The notes under the pieces were generated by a model. It made no database searches, was not told the DNA's origin, and was given only the letters and a program-made list of their open reading frames with translations. A stretch of 64,000 nt of DNA from Nocardia arizonensis (GTDB taxonomy: Bacteria; Actinomycetota; Actinomycetes; Mycobacteriales; Mycobacteriaceae), in assembly GCF_001310275.1 (NCBI RefSeq), contig NZ_LGYZ01000121.1, forward strand, positions 1 through 64,000. The letters are read 5' to 3'. The position numbers were made by a program, and so were the translations under genes. Numbering within the stretch: position 1 is the stretch's first letter; each line of letters opens with the position of its first letter. Below, piece after piece: positions 1 to 9,460 of this stretch.

Positions 1-1
1 T

Positions 2-3000
2 GAGTGTGTGAGTTTGCGTAATGTTTTTGCTTCGGGTGAGGCGTTGCCTGCTGCGACGGCGCAGCGTTTGCGTGGGTTGACCGGTGCGCGGTTGCATAAT
101 TTGTATGGTCCGACCGAGGCTGCGGTGGATGTGACGTTCCATGAGGTGGTCGGTGCGGATGTGGTGAGTGTGCCGATTGGTGCGCCGGTGTTCAATACGC
201 GGGTGTTGGTGTTGGATTCGCGTTTGCATCCGGTGCCGGTGGGTGTTGCGGGTGAGTTGTATTTGGTGGGTGTGCAGTTGGCGCGGGGGTATGTGGGGCG
301 TGCTGATTTGACTGCGGATCGGTTTGTGGCGAATCCGTTCGGGGTGTCGGAGCGGATGTATCGGACGGGTGATTTGGTGTCGTGGACTCCTGGTGGGGAG
401 TTGGAGTATTTGGGTCGTACTGATTTTCAGGTGAAGTTGCGTGGTTTGCGTATCGAGTTGGGTGAGATCGAGGCGGCGTTGACGGGGTTGGGGTCGGTTG
501 CGCAGGCTGTGGTTTTGGTGCGGTCGGATGATCGTCTCGGTGATCAGTTGGTTGCGTATGTGGTTGCGGGGGTTGGGTGTTCGGTTGATGTCGATGTTGT
601 TCGTGGTGAGTTGGCGGGTGAGTTGCCTGCGTATATGGTGCCGAGTGCTTTTGTGGTGTTGGATGCGTTTCCGTTGAATGCTTCGGGTAAGTTGGATCGT
701 AAGGCGTTGCCCGCGCCGGTGTTCGAGGCCAAGGTCTTCCGCGCCCCGACCACACCGGTCGAGGAGATCGTCGCGGGCGTCTACGCCGATGTGCTCGGCG
801 TAGCCCGGGTCGGTCTGGACGACGACTTCTTCGAACTCGGCGGCAACTCGCTGCTTGCCACCCAGGTCACCGCGCGTCTCGGCGCGGCGCTTGACACCCA
901 GCTCGCGGTGCGCGACCTGTTCGAATCCTCCACGGTGGTCGCACTGGCCACGAGCGTGGAACGGCTGGCCGGATCGGGCCGGACCAGGCCGCGGCTGACC
1001 ACCATGCAGCGGCCGGACCTGATTCCGCTCTCACCCGCCCAGCAGCGCTACTGGTTCCTCAACCAGTTCGACACCACCGCCTCGGCCGTGGACAACATTC
1101 CGCTGGCCGTGCGGCTGTCGGGCAGCCTCGACGTGCACGCCCTCGCCCAGGCCATCGGCGACGTATTCGCCCGCCACGAGGTACTGCGCACCACCTACCC
1201 CAGTGCCGAGGAAGGGCCGCGCCAGGTCATCCTGCCGGTCGCGACCACCCCGCCGGAACTGGTGCCGGTGGAGGTGTCCGAGGACGAGATCGTCGAGACC
1301 GTCATCCGTTTCGCGCTGACCACCTTCGACGTGACCCGCGAGGTTCCGCTGAAGGTCGCGTTGTTCCGCCTCGTCGGAACCGATTCGGCCACCGACGAAC
1401 ACGTGGTCGCCTTCGTGGTGCACCACGTCGCCGCCGACGGAGCCTCGATGGGTCCGCTGGCCCGCGACCTCATGGCGGCCTACGCGGCGCGGGTCAACGG
1501 CGAGGCGCCGCAATGGGTTCCGCTCGCGGTGCAGTACGCCGACTACGCGCTGTGGCAGCGCGCGGTGCTCGGGTCGGAGGACGATCCGACGTCACCGGCC
1601 GCCAGGCAGGTCGCCTACTGGCGCACCGCACTGGCCGGCCTGCCGGATCAGCTCGAACTGCCATCGGACCGCCCGCGTCCCCCGGCGCAGTCCTTCCACG
1701 GCAAGGCCATTCGCTTCGAGATATCCCCGCAGCGGCACGCCGGCCTGCACGAGCTGGCTCGCGCGAATCACGCGTCGCTGTTCATGGTCGTGCACGCGGC
1801 GCTGGCGGTGCTGCTGGCGCGGCTGTCGGGCACCGACGACATCGCGGTCGGCACCCCGATCGCGGGCCGCGGCGAACGCGAACTCGACGATCTCATCGGC
1901 ATGTTCGTCAACACCCTGGTGTTCCGCACCGCGGTGCGGCCCGGTGACCGGTTCGCCGATCTGCTCGCCGATGTGCGCGAGCGCGACCTCGAGGCATTCG
2001 CCAACGCGGACGTGCCGTTCGAGCGACTGGTCGAGGTACTGAACCCGGAGCGCTCCACCGCGCGCAATCCGCTGTTCCAGATCGGCCTGTCGTTCCAGAA
2101 CCTGGCCGAGACGGCGCTTACGCTGCCCGGGCTCACCGTGAGCGCGGTCAACTTCAACTCGCAGCTGGCCAAGACCGACCTACAGGTCACCGTCTACGAC
2201 CGGTACCACGAGGACGGCACGCCCGCCGAGATCATCACCGAATTCGGCTACGCCACCGATCTTTTCGACGAATCGACGGTGCAGGGCTTCGCGGACCGCT
2301 TCGTGCGCGTCCTCGACGCCGTGGTCGCCGACGCGACGGTGCCGGTGGGCGAGATCGACCTGCTCACCCCGGCCGAACACGAACGCATCCTGACCGGCTG
2401 GAACGACACCGCGCACCCGGTCGACACCGAGGCCACCCTGGTCACGCTGTTCGACGCCGCGGTGGCCGCCGCCGCGCCCGCGACGGTGGCCCTGGTCGCC
2501 GACGAGGGCTCGGGTCTGCGGGCGCACGTCACCTATTCGGATCTCGACGCCCGGGTGAACCGCTTGGCCCGCTACCTCATCGGTCGCGGCGTCGGACCGG
2601 AGGATCGGGTGGCGCTGGCCATCCGGCGCTCCGCGGATCTGGTGATCGCCATGTACGCGGTCGCCAAGGCGGGCGCGGCCTACGTGCCGATCGACCCGGA
2701 TCAGCCCGCGGATCGCGTGGACTACATCCTCGCCACCGCGGCCCCCGTATGCGTGCTCACCACGAGCCGCGAATCGTTCGAGACCGCGGCCGCGGAGTCG
2801 GTGGTCCTCGACCGGCTCGACCTGTCGGCCCACTCCGCCGACCCGGTGACGACGGGTGAGCGTCGCGGCGCCCTGACCGCCGCGAACACCGCCTACGTCA
2901 TCTTCACCTCGGGTTCCACCGGCAAGCCCAAGGGCGTGGCCGTGCCGCACGGCGCGATCGTGAACCAGTTGCTGTGGAAGACCGCCGAATTCGACCTCGG

Positions 3001-6000
3001 CGGCGAGGACGCGGTGCTGCTCAAGACCGCGGCCACCTTCGACCTTTCGGTGTGGGAGTTCTGGTCGGCGGCGGTGAGCGGCGGCAGGCTGGTCATCGCG
3101 ACCGCCGACGGACATCGCGACCCGTCCTACCTCAACGAGCTCATGCGGGCCACCGGTGTCACCACCCTGCACGTGGTGCCGTCCATGCTCGACGCCCTGC
3201 TCACCGAATCCGATGGGCGACTGCCGGATTCGCTGCGCCGGGTGCTGGCCATCGGCGAGGCGCTGCCCGCGGCCACCGCACAGCGTTTCCGCCGGGGCAA
3301 TGCCGCCGCGCTGTTCAACCTGTACGGTCCGACCGAGGCGGCGGTGTCGATCACCAGCCACCGGGTCACCGCGGCCGACGAGGTGTCGGTGTCGATCGGC
3401 GCGCCGGAATGGAACAGCAGGGTCTACGTGCTCGACGCGCGTCTGCGGCCGGTGCCGGTCGGGGTCTCCGGCGAGCTGTACCTGGCCGGAACGCAGTTGG
3501 CGCGCGGCTACTTCGCCCGGCCGGATCTGAGCGCCGAACGCTTCGTCGCCGATCCGTTCGGCGCGGACGGCGAGCGCATGTACCGCACCGGCGACCTGGT
3601 CGCCTGGAACGGCGACGGCGAACTGGAATACCGGGGCCGCACCGACTTCCAGGTCAAGATCCGCGGTTTCCGCATCGAACTCGGCGATATCGAGGCGGCG
3701 CTGCTGCGTCAGTCCGCGATCGCGGCCGCGGCGGTGCTCGCCCGCACCGATCCGGGTCTTGGTGATCGCCTGGTGGCCTACGTGGTGCCGACACCGGCGG
3801 GCATCGATCCCGAGACCGGTGAACTCGACCGTCGCGCACTGCATTCCGCACTCGCCGCGGAACTGCCGTCGTACATGGTGCCCAATGCCTTCGTCGCGCT
3901 CGACGCCCTGCCGCTCAACGCCAACGGCAAACTCGACCGCAACGCCCTGCCGGAGCCGGCCTTCGAGAAGGCCGTCTTCCGCGCACCGGTGACCAAGGCG
4001 GAGAAGTTGATCGCGGGCGTATTCGCCGACGTGCTCGAGACCGAGCACATCGGCGCCGACGACGACTTCTTCGCACTCGGCGGCAACAGCATCCTGTCCA
4101 TCCAGCTCGTCTCGCGGGCCAAGGCGCTCGGCGCGGTGTTCAGCGTGCGCGACGTGTTCGATCAGCGCAGTGTCGCGGCGCTGGCCGCGGTCGCCGACAC
4201 CTCGCCCGATCCGGCGCACGCCGCGATGCGGGAACTGCCCGGCGGCGGGGTGGGCGATATCCCGCTACCGCCCGCCGTGGCCGCGTCCCTCGCCACCGGC
4301 ACGCCGTACCGCCACTTCGCGCAGGCGGTGCTGCTGCCGCTGCCCGCCGCCCTGGACTGGGACACCATGCTCGAGGCGATCGCGCTCGTCCTCGACCGGC
4401 ACGACGCGCTGCGCACACGGCTGCGTCCCGCGCCTGCGGGCTGGACCTTCGAGGCGCTGCCGACCGGCTCGATCGAGGTCGAGGAACTGGTGCGGGAGGC
4501 GCGGGTCGAGAAGAAGACCGATCTCGCCGCCCTGGTCGAATCCGAACGCCGGGACGCGGCGCTGCGGCTCGACCCGGACAACGGCGTCATGGCCCAGTTC
4601 GTGCTGTTCACCTTCGAGGATCTGCGCGACGACGAATTGCTGGTCGTCGTACACGGTTTCGTGGTCGACGACCGCTCCTGGCAGATCCTGCTGTCGGAGC
4701 TGACGCTGGCCGCCGACCGACTCGGCGTGGACGCCACGCTCGAACTGCCCGAGACCGGGACCACCCTGCGCCGCTGGGCGCACGGTGTCGCCGAGACGCC
4801 GATGCCGGTGCCGGACAGCTACGCCGCGCAGTTCCCGGCCAAGCCGGACGCGCCGCTCGGCGTCCGCGCCTTCGACGCCGCCCGCGACCTCGCCGCCACC
4901 GTGCGGCAGGTGCGGGTCGAGGTGCCCGCCGACCTCGCCGCCACGGTGCTGAACACCGTGCCCGCCCTGTACCGGACCACGGTCGCCGACGCGCTGGTGT
5001 CGGCGCTGGTCCTGGCGCTGGCGCGCAGGCGGCCCGGCGCGGCGACCCCGATCCGGCTCGATGCCGACGGCCGCACCGCGACCGCCGGGGCCGACCTGTC
5101 CCGCACCGTCGGCGGTTTCGCGGGCACCTACCCGGTGCGCGTCGACCTCGCCGACATCGATCTCGATGACGCCTTCGCGGGCGGCGCCGCCACCGGACGG
5201 GTGCTGAAGTCGGTCAAGGAGCAGGCGCTCGCGGGCGCTCGCGCCTGCATCGGACACATCCTGCCCGCGGTGGGGCAGGTCGCCTTCCACCACCGGGGCA
5301 CCGTGCCCGCGGAGATCGTCACCGTGCGCGAGCCGGATATGCCCGCCGCCGCCACACTCGACATCGAGACCGTGGTGGTCGACGGCCCGTCCGGTCCGCG
5401 ACTGATCGCCTCCTTCGCCTCCCCGTCGGAGCTGCTCGACGCCGAATGGGTGCGGGAGCTGGCCGACCTGTGGATGGCCGCGCTCGGCGCGCTCGCCGTC
5501 CACGCCGGACGGCCCGACGCGGGCGGGCACACCCCGTCGGATATGCCGCTGGTGCGTGTCGGCCAGGGCGATATCGAACAGTGGGAACGCGAATATCCGA
5601 ATCTGCGCGAGGCCTGGCCGCTGACCCCGCTCCAGTCGGGTCTGCTGTTCCACGCGCTCATGACCACCGCGACCGTCGACGTCTACACCATGCAGGCGGT
5701 CATCGACCTCTCCGGCGCCGTCGACGCCGAACGGTTGCGCGCTGCCGCGCAGGGGCTGCTGGATCGGTACCCGAACCTGCGGACCGCGTTCGTCACCGAC
5801 TCCTCGGGGCAGGCCGTGCAGATCGTGCTCGACCGGCTCGACGTGCCATGGCGCGAGATCGACCTCACCGGGTCGCCACTGGAACAGCGCGCGACGCTGC
5901 TGCGCGAACACCTGGCCGCCGACGCGGCCGACCGGTTCGACATGGCCGCGCCGCCGCTGGTGCGCTTCACCCTGTTCCGTGCTGACGCCGAACAGTGGCA

Positions 6001-7720
6001 TCTGGCCATCACCACCCATCACGTGCTGATGGACGGCTGGTCCATGCCGCTGCTCATGCAGGACCTGCTGGTGCTTTACGCGGTGCGCGGCGAGATGTCG
6101 GCGCTGCCCGAGGTCGCCTCCTACCGCACCTTCCTCGAATGGCTGCGCGGACGCGATCTCCAGGATTCGCTGCGCACCTGGGCGCGCGCCTTTGACGGGG
6201 TCGGCGAACCCACCGAACTCGCGCCGCAGCCGCGCACGCCCGAGCAGTACGAGACCGGGCACGTGGTCACCGAACTCGACGTGGAACGCACCCGCCAGTT
6301 GACCAAGCACTGCGCCGAACTCGGCATCACGGTCAACACCCTGGTGCAGGCGGCGTGGGGCATCCTGCTCGGCAGGCTCACCGGCCGCGCGGACGTGGTG
6401 TTCGGCGCGACGGTGTCGGGTCGTCCGGCCGAACTGTCCGGTGTCGAGTCGATGGTGGGTCTGTTCATCAACACCCTGCCGGTGCGGGTCCGCATCGACG
6501 ACGGCGCGAGCATCGGCGCGCAGTTGCAGAGTCTGCAACGCGACCAGGCGGATCTGCTCGATCACCACTATGTCGGACTCGCCGACATCCAGCGGGCCGC
6601 GGGCGCCGGATCGCAGTTCGACACGCTGTTCGTGTTCGAGTCCTATCCGATCGACCGCGAGGCGATCGAGGCCGCGAGCTCCATCGACGGCATGTCCGTC
6701 ACCGGGGTGAACGTCAGCAACTCCACGCACTACCCGCTGACACTGAAGGTGGCCGCCGAATCCACCCTCGGCATCGATATCGAATACCTCACCAGCCGGT
6801 TCACCGCCGACGAGGTGCGGACACTCGCGACGCGACTGGTGCGCGTCCTTGAGGCGCTGCTCGGCGATCCGGCCGGACTGGTCCGCGATATCGACATACT
6901 CGACGACGCCGAACGGGCCCGGCTGCTCGCCGAATCCGGTATCGCCGCCGCGTCCGCGCCGCCCGAACCGACGATGGTCGGCGCGCGCACGGTCGCCAAG
7001 GTGCTCGCCGAGGTCGTCGAGGCCGATCCCGAGGCTCCCGCGTTGCTCGCGGGCGGCGACGAGATCGCCTACCACGTGCTGGACCGGCGCTCCTCCCAGC
7101 TCGCGCGGGTCCTCATCGCGCGCGGTGCGGGTCCGGGCGATGTCGTCGCGCTGACGCTGCCGCGTTCGGTGGACGCGGTGGTCGCGGCGTGGGCGATCCA
7201 GAAGGCAGGTGCCGCATGCCTTTTCGCCCACGGCTCCACGGCCGACGACATGATCGCCGCGGGCGCGGCGTTCGGCATCGGCCCGGAGCCCGTCGCGGGC
7301 GAGATGCGATGGCTGGTCCCCGGTGATCCCGAGGTGCGGACCGAATCGGCCGCCGCCGCGGCCCATCCGGTGTCCTACGCCGACCGGATCCGACCCCTCG
7401 GCGAGGACCACGCCGCCTTCGTCCAAGTGGTCGACGGAACCCGGGTCACCCTGACCCAGTCCGAGGCACTGGATCTGGCCATCGAGGTGCGCGACACGAA
7501 CGAGATCGACTACGAGTCGACCACGTACACCACCGCGACCACCGGCCGCCCCGCCCTGCTCGAATTCCTCGCCACCGCCACCGCGGGCGCCCTCTCGGTG
7601 ATCCCCACCGGCGACGTCACCGAGGACCTCGCCGAGGGCGAGGTGACCCACTGGTTCGTCACCCCCGACGAACCCACCACCCCCGCCGACCCGGAGATCC
7701 GAGTCATCGTCGCGGAGTGA
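2..7720 (+). CDS. Non-ribosomal peptide synthetase, 5'-truncated by window edge (A-PCP-C-A-PCP-E-C-A')
   Basis: Multimodular peptide synthetase; the frame is open at the first base, so the gene begins upstream. Counting from the GTG at base 8, it shows: the C-terminal half of an adenylation (A) domain (YGPTEA near 32, YRTGDL near 118, GKLDRKALP near 227); a carrier with phosphopantetheine Ser281 in LGGNSL; a condensation (C) domain with HHVAADG at 472-478; a complete A domain (TSGSTGKPKG near 967, NGKLDRNALP near 1306); a carrier with Ser1361; an epimerization-type domain about 1416-1840; a second C domain with HHVLMDG from 2004; and an A-like remnant about 2320-2570. No thioesterase or reductase follows. 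Specificity residues readable in the second A domain (D,L,W,H,L,I,L,V,S plus the A10 Lys) and the partial set in the first (F,S,L,V,D,K) most resemble serine codes. The E domain and last A remnant lack key residues. The product is unknown. Confidence 0.95.
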   Translation, partial: ECVSLRNVFASGEALPAATAQRLRGLTGARLHNLYGPTEAAVDVTFHEVVGADVVSVPIGAPVFNTRVLVLDSRLHPVPVGVAGELYLVGVQLARGYVGRADLTADRFVANPFGVSERMYRTGDLVSWTPGGELEYLGRTDFQVKLRGLRIELGEIEAALTGLGSVAQAVVLVRSDDRLGDQLVAYVVAGVGCSVDVDVVRGELAGELPAYMVPSAFVVLDAFPLNASGKLDRKALPAPVFEAKVFRAPTTPVEEIVAGVYADVLGVARVGLDDDFFELGGNSLLATQVTARLGAALDTQLAVRDLFESSTVVALATSVERLAGSGRTRPRLTTMQRPDLIPLSPAQQRYWFLNQFDTTASAVDNIPLAVRLSGSLDVHALAQAIGDVFARHEVLRTTYPSAEEGPRQVILPVATTPPELVPVEVSEDEIVETVIRFALTTFDVTREVPLKVALFRLVGTDSATDEHVVAFVVHHVAADGASMGPLARDLMAAYAARVNGEAPQWVPLAVQYADYALWQRAVLGSEDDPTSPAARQVAYWRTALAGLPDQLELPSDRPRPPAQSFHGKAIRFEISPQRHAGLHELARANHASLFMVVHAALAVLLARLSGTDDIAVGTPIAGRGERELDDLIGMFVNTLVFRTAVRPGDRFADLLADVRERDLEAFANADVPFERLVEVLNPERSTARNPLFQIGLSFQNLAETALTLPGLTVSAVNFNSQLAKTDLQVTVYDRYHEDGTPAEIITEFGYATDLFDESTVQGFADRFVRVLDAVVADATVPVGEIDLLTPAEHERILTGWNDTAHPVDTEATLVTLFDAAVAAAAPATVALVADEGSGLRAHVTYSDLDARVNRLARYLIGRGVGPEDRVALAIRRSADLVIAMYAVAKAGAAYVPIDPDQPADRVDYILATAAPVCVLTTSRESFETAAAESVVLDRLDLSAHSADPVTTGERRGALTAANTAYVIFTSGSTGKPKGVAVPHGAIVNQLLWKTAEFDLGGEDAVLLKTAATFDLSVWEFWSAAVSGGRLVIATADGHRDPSYLNELMRATGVTTLHVVPSMLDALLTESDGRLPDSLRRVLAIGEALPAATAQRFRRGNAAALFNLYGPTEAAVSITSHRVTAADEVSVSIGAPEWNSRVYVLDARLRPVPVGVSGELYLAGTQLARGYFARPDLSAERFVADPFGADGERMYRTGDLVAWNGDGELEYRGRTDFQVKIRGFRIELGDIEAALLRQSAIAAAAVLARTDPGLGDRLVAYVVPTPAGIDPETGELDRRALHSALAAELPSYMVPNAFVALDALPLNANGKLDRNALPEPAFEKAVFRAPVTKAEKLIAGVFADVLETEHIGADDDFFALGGNSILSIQLVSRAKALGAVFSVRDVFDQRSVAALAAVADTSPDPAHAAMRELPGGGVGDIPLPPAVAASLATGTPYRHFAQAVLLPLPAALDWDTMLEAIALVLDRHDALRTRLRPAPAGWTFEALPTGSIEVEELVREARVEKKTDLAALVESERRDAALRLDPDNGVMAQFVLFTFEDLRDDELLVVVHGFVVDDRSWQILLSELTLAADRLGVDATLELPETGTTLRRWAHGVAETPMPVPDSYAAQFPAKPDAPLGVRAFDAARDLAATVRQVRVEVPADLAATVLNTVPALYRTTVADALVSALVLALARRRPGAATPIRLDADGRTATAGADLSRTVGGFAGTYPVRVDLADIDLDDAFAGGAATGRVLKSVKEQALAGARACIGHILPAVGQVAFHHRGTVPAEIVTVREPDMPAAATLDIETVVVDGPSGPRLIASFASPSELLDAEWVRELADLWMAALGALAVHAGRPDAGGHTPSDMPLVRVGQGDIEQWEREYPNLREAWPLTPLQSGLLFHALMTTATVDVYTMQAVIDLSGAVDAERLRAAAQGLLDRYPNLRTAFVTDSSGQAVQIVLDRLDVPWREIDLTGSPLEQRATLLREHLAADAADRFDMAAPPLVRFTLFRADAEQWHLAITTHHVLMDGWSMPLLMQDLLVLYAVRGEMSALPEVASYRTFLEWLRGRDLQDSLRTWARAFDGVGEPTELAPQPRTPEQYETGHVVTELDVERTRQLTKHCAELGITVNTLVQAAWGILLGRLTGRADVVFGATVSGRPAELSGVESMVGLFINTLPVRVRIDDGASIGAQLQSLQRDQADLLDHHYVGLADIQRAAGAGSQFDTLFVFESYPIDREAIEAASSIDGMSVTGVNVSNSTHYPLTLKVAAESTLGIDIEYLTSRFTADEVRTLATRLVRVLEALLGDPAGLVRDIDILDDAERARLLAESGIAAASAPPEPTMVGARTVAKVLAEVVEADPEAPALLAGGDEIAYHVLDRRSSQLARVLIARGAGPGDVVALTLPRSVDAVVAAWAIQKAGAACLFAHGSTADDMIAAGAAFGIGPEPVAGEMRWLVPGDPEVRTESAAAAAHPVSYADRIRPLGEDHAAFVQVVDGTRVTLTQSEALDLAIEVRDTNEIDYESTTYTTATTGRPALLEFLATATAGALSVIPTGDVTEDLAEGEVTHWFVTPDEPTTPADPEIRVIVAE

Positions 7721-7729
7721 CCGGCCGCC

Positions 7730-7748
7730 GCCCGCCCCGAACGCGGGC
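7730..7748 (+). terminator. Weak hairpin after the NRPS gene
   Basis: Six-base GC-only arms GCCCGC (7730-7735) and GCGGGC (7743-7748) with a 7-base loop, ten bases after the NRPS stop. There is no T-tract, so terminator activity is a guess. Confidence 0.3.
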
Positions 7749-7819
7749 GAGCGGCGCGCTCGGCGCGCTGGGATAGACTTTCGCGAGAAGTCCCCGTTCG
7801 TGAGGTCGGAGGTGTACCC

Positions 7820-7963
7820 ATGGCGATGCCGAGCCCCGGCTCCGACCGTTGGACCGCCGCGGACCTCGATCACCTGCCCGACGATGGATTGCGGTACGAG
7901 GTCCTGAATGGTCAGCTTGTCGTGAACGCCGCTCCCAAACCACGACAACAGCACCGATGCTGA
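7820..7963 (+). pseudogene. Uma2-family (DUF820) endonuclease remnant, N-terminal fragment
   Basis: A GGAGGTG ribosome site at about 7807-7813 leads into an ATG and 47 codons. The peptide has the typical Uma2/DUF820 opening: a Trp-Thr start of the first helix, then DLDHLPDDGLRYEVLNG, then QLVVNAAPKPRQQ. Uma2 proteins are usually about 180-200 residues and keep their PD-(D/E)XK catalytic residues further on; here a TGA follows at residue 48, so only the N-terminal quarter survives. The sequence then runs directly into an integrase tail in another frame, which marks a recombination or deletion junction near 7945-7960. Family assignment is by motif memory. Confidence 0.7.
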
Positions 7964-8079
7964 TGCGGATGAGCGGACACACCTCGGTGCGGTCGTTGGG
8001 AAAGTACGCGCGCCCGTCGGCGGAGGCGTTGATCCGCTGGCAGGCCGAGACCGACCCCGCCGCACGACGCCGGCGATAG
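7957..8079 (+). pseudogene. Tyrosine recombinase/integrase remnant, extreme C-terminus
   Basis: Forty codons in a different frame from the Uma2 fragment encode a GHTSVRSLGKYARPS stretch followed by a tail ending DPAARRRR. The Gly-His and the Tyr nine residues after the His match the last catalytic box of tyrosine recombinases, and the tail resembles actinobacterial phage or ICE integrases. Everything upstream (the catalytic Arg, Lys and His box) is missing. It lies beside the accessory genes at 8097-12809 and is best read as the scar of a mobile element; no intact attachment site or tRNA gene is visible. Confidence 0.65.
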
Positions 8080-8096
8080 ACGCGCACAAGCATGGG

Positions 8097-9332
8097 TCAG
8101 ACGGTGGCGGTGACTAGTTCCGGTGCGTGTCGGGCGATCTTGTCCAATGCTTTCGCGGTCCGGGCCGACCGTACCCGCTGCAAGACCGGGACGACCGAGG
8201 CCCACAGAGCGACCGCGCCGCCGTCGTCGCCGGTCTTCCACTGCGCGAGTCCGGCGTCGGCGCAGGTGAGTGCGTGGACGCGGGCGTGGGTGCCCGGGTT
8301 CCAGATCGACGCGCCGAGGGTGAACAGACGTTGCGCTTCACCGTGTTCGCCCAGAGCGGTGAAGGCTTTCGCGGCCTGGTCGACGACGGTGGCCTTGTTC
8401 GGGCACCACATCGCGATCGCGCGGGGCCCCGGGTCTGTGGGATCGGCGGTGATGACGGGTTCGGCGCGGGTAAGGATGTCTCGGGCTTGGGCGTGATCGC
8501 CGGATTCGGCGTGGCAGCGGGCCAACCCGACGGTGAACAGCGCGGCGGTGTCGGCACCGAGCTGCCCGTGCGCGCGCCGGGCGGCTTCTTCGGCGAGGTC
8601 GACGCTGAACCGGCGCTGCCGGATATCGATACCCTGCAACGCCAACGCCCGCAACACCCACGCCTGCTGAGCGGGGTCTCCCGCCTGCTCGGCCAGGCGC
8701 AGCGCGGCGAGGTAGTACCGTTGCGCGATTCCGTCCTGGCCTGCGTCGTGGGCCTTGAAGGCTGCCAGGTAGGCCAGCTCGCACGCCGCGGAGAACGCTT
8801 CGGCCCGCACCGTCGAGTCAGCGAAACGCGATCCGAGCAGGTCAGCGACGTCGGTGACGAGGAATTCCGCGACCGCCGTGCGCCCGATGCCGCCACCACG
8901 TGCTTCATCCAGCGATAGCAATGCCGAGGTCACGTTGCGGACGGCGTCGACTTCACCCATGCCGACCGTGCGCGTCGGCGAGGTCGTGATCAGGCGGTCG
9001 GCGTCGAGGGTGTTCAGTGCGGTCGCGCTCAACGCCGCGGAGTAGACCGCGCGCAGCAGGAACGAGCGCCGGTCGACATCGGCGCGGCCCAGCGCGGTCA
9101 CCGCGGCGATGGGATCTGTGTAGGCACCACAGATGCGTTCGTACCACAACGCCAAGTCCGGCGGCGCCCCACGGGCGCCGGTCTCGTAGTGCCCGAGCGC
9201 GGACTTGCTGAAGTTCAGCCGAGCAGCCATCTGCGACAACGACAGCCCGGCCGCTTCACGCGCGGCCTTGAGCCTGGCACCGGCCACGACAGCGGCTTCA
9301 CGCTCACCTCCACCGCGACCACGGGTCGTCAT
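8097..9332 (-). CDS. XRE-family regulator with C-terminal TPR-like region
   Basis: A 411-residue protein. Residues about 17-70 form a lambda-repressor-type helix-turn-helix (ARLKAAREAAGLSLSQMAARL then FSKSALGHYETG). The rest is alpha-helical and alanine-rich, with repeated helix pairs (for example LAYLAAFKAHDAGQDGIAQRYYLAALRLAEQAGD) typical of the TPR-like sensor half of Streptomyces/Nocardia XRE regulators. It is divergent from the FAD oxidoreductase gene across a 128-base gap, so it probably controls that cluster. Its 3' end faces the integrase remnant 17 bases away. The ligand and DNA target cannot be read from the sequence. Confidence 0.88.
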   Translation of the reverse strand: MTTRGRGGGEREAAVVAGARLKAAREAAGLSLSQMAARLNFSKSALGHYETGARGAPPDLALWYERICGAYTDPIAAVTALGRADVDRRSFLLRAVYSAALSATALNTLDADRLITTSPTRTVGMGEVDAVRNVTSALLSLDEARGGGIGRTAVAEFLVTDVADLLGSRFADSTVRAEAFSAACELAYLAAFKAHDAGQDGIAQRYYLAALRLAEQAGDPAQQAWVLRALALQGIDIRQRRFSVDLAEEAARRAHGQLGADTAALFTVGLARCHAESGDHAQARDILTRAEPVITADPTDPGPRAIAMWCPNKATVVDQAAKAFTALGEHGEAQRLFTLGASIWNPGTHARVHALTCADAGLAQWKTGDDGGAVALWASVVPVLQRVRSARTAKALDKIARHAPELVTATV

Positions 9333-9460
9333 GGATTCATGCTATTGCAGGTGTAGACGCCCGGAGACGCAAAACGGCTCGTTCACAACCAGATTCGCGC
9401 CCACCCTGGAAGCCGGGACACCGGCCACATCAGATGGCCCAATACCTGGCAGGGGGCATG

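Noticed and set aside
2180..8089. Very long reading frames on the minus strand opposite the NRPS (679 and 1274 codons)
   Set aside because: They mirror the high-GC codon pattern of the NRPS, have no recognisable domains and are rich in Arg/Gly/His/Gln as typical shadow frames.
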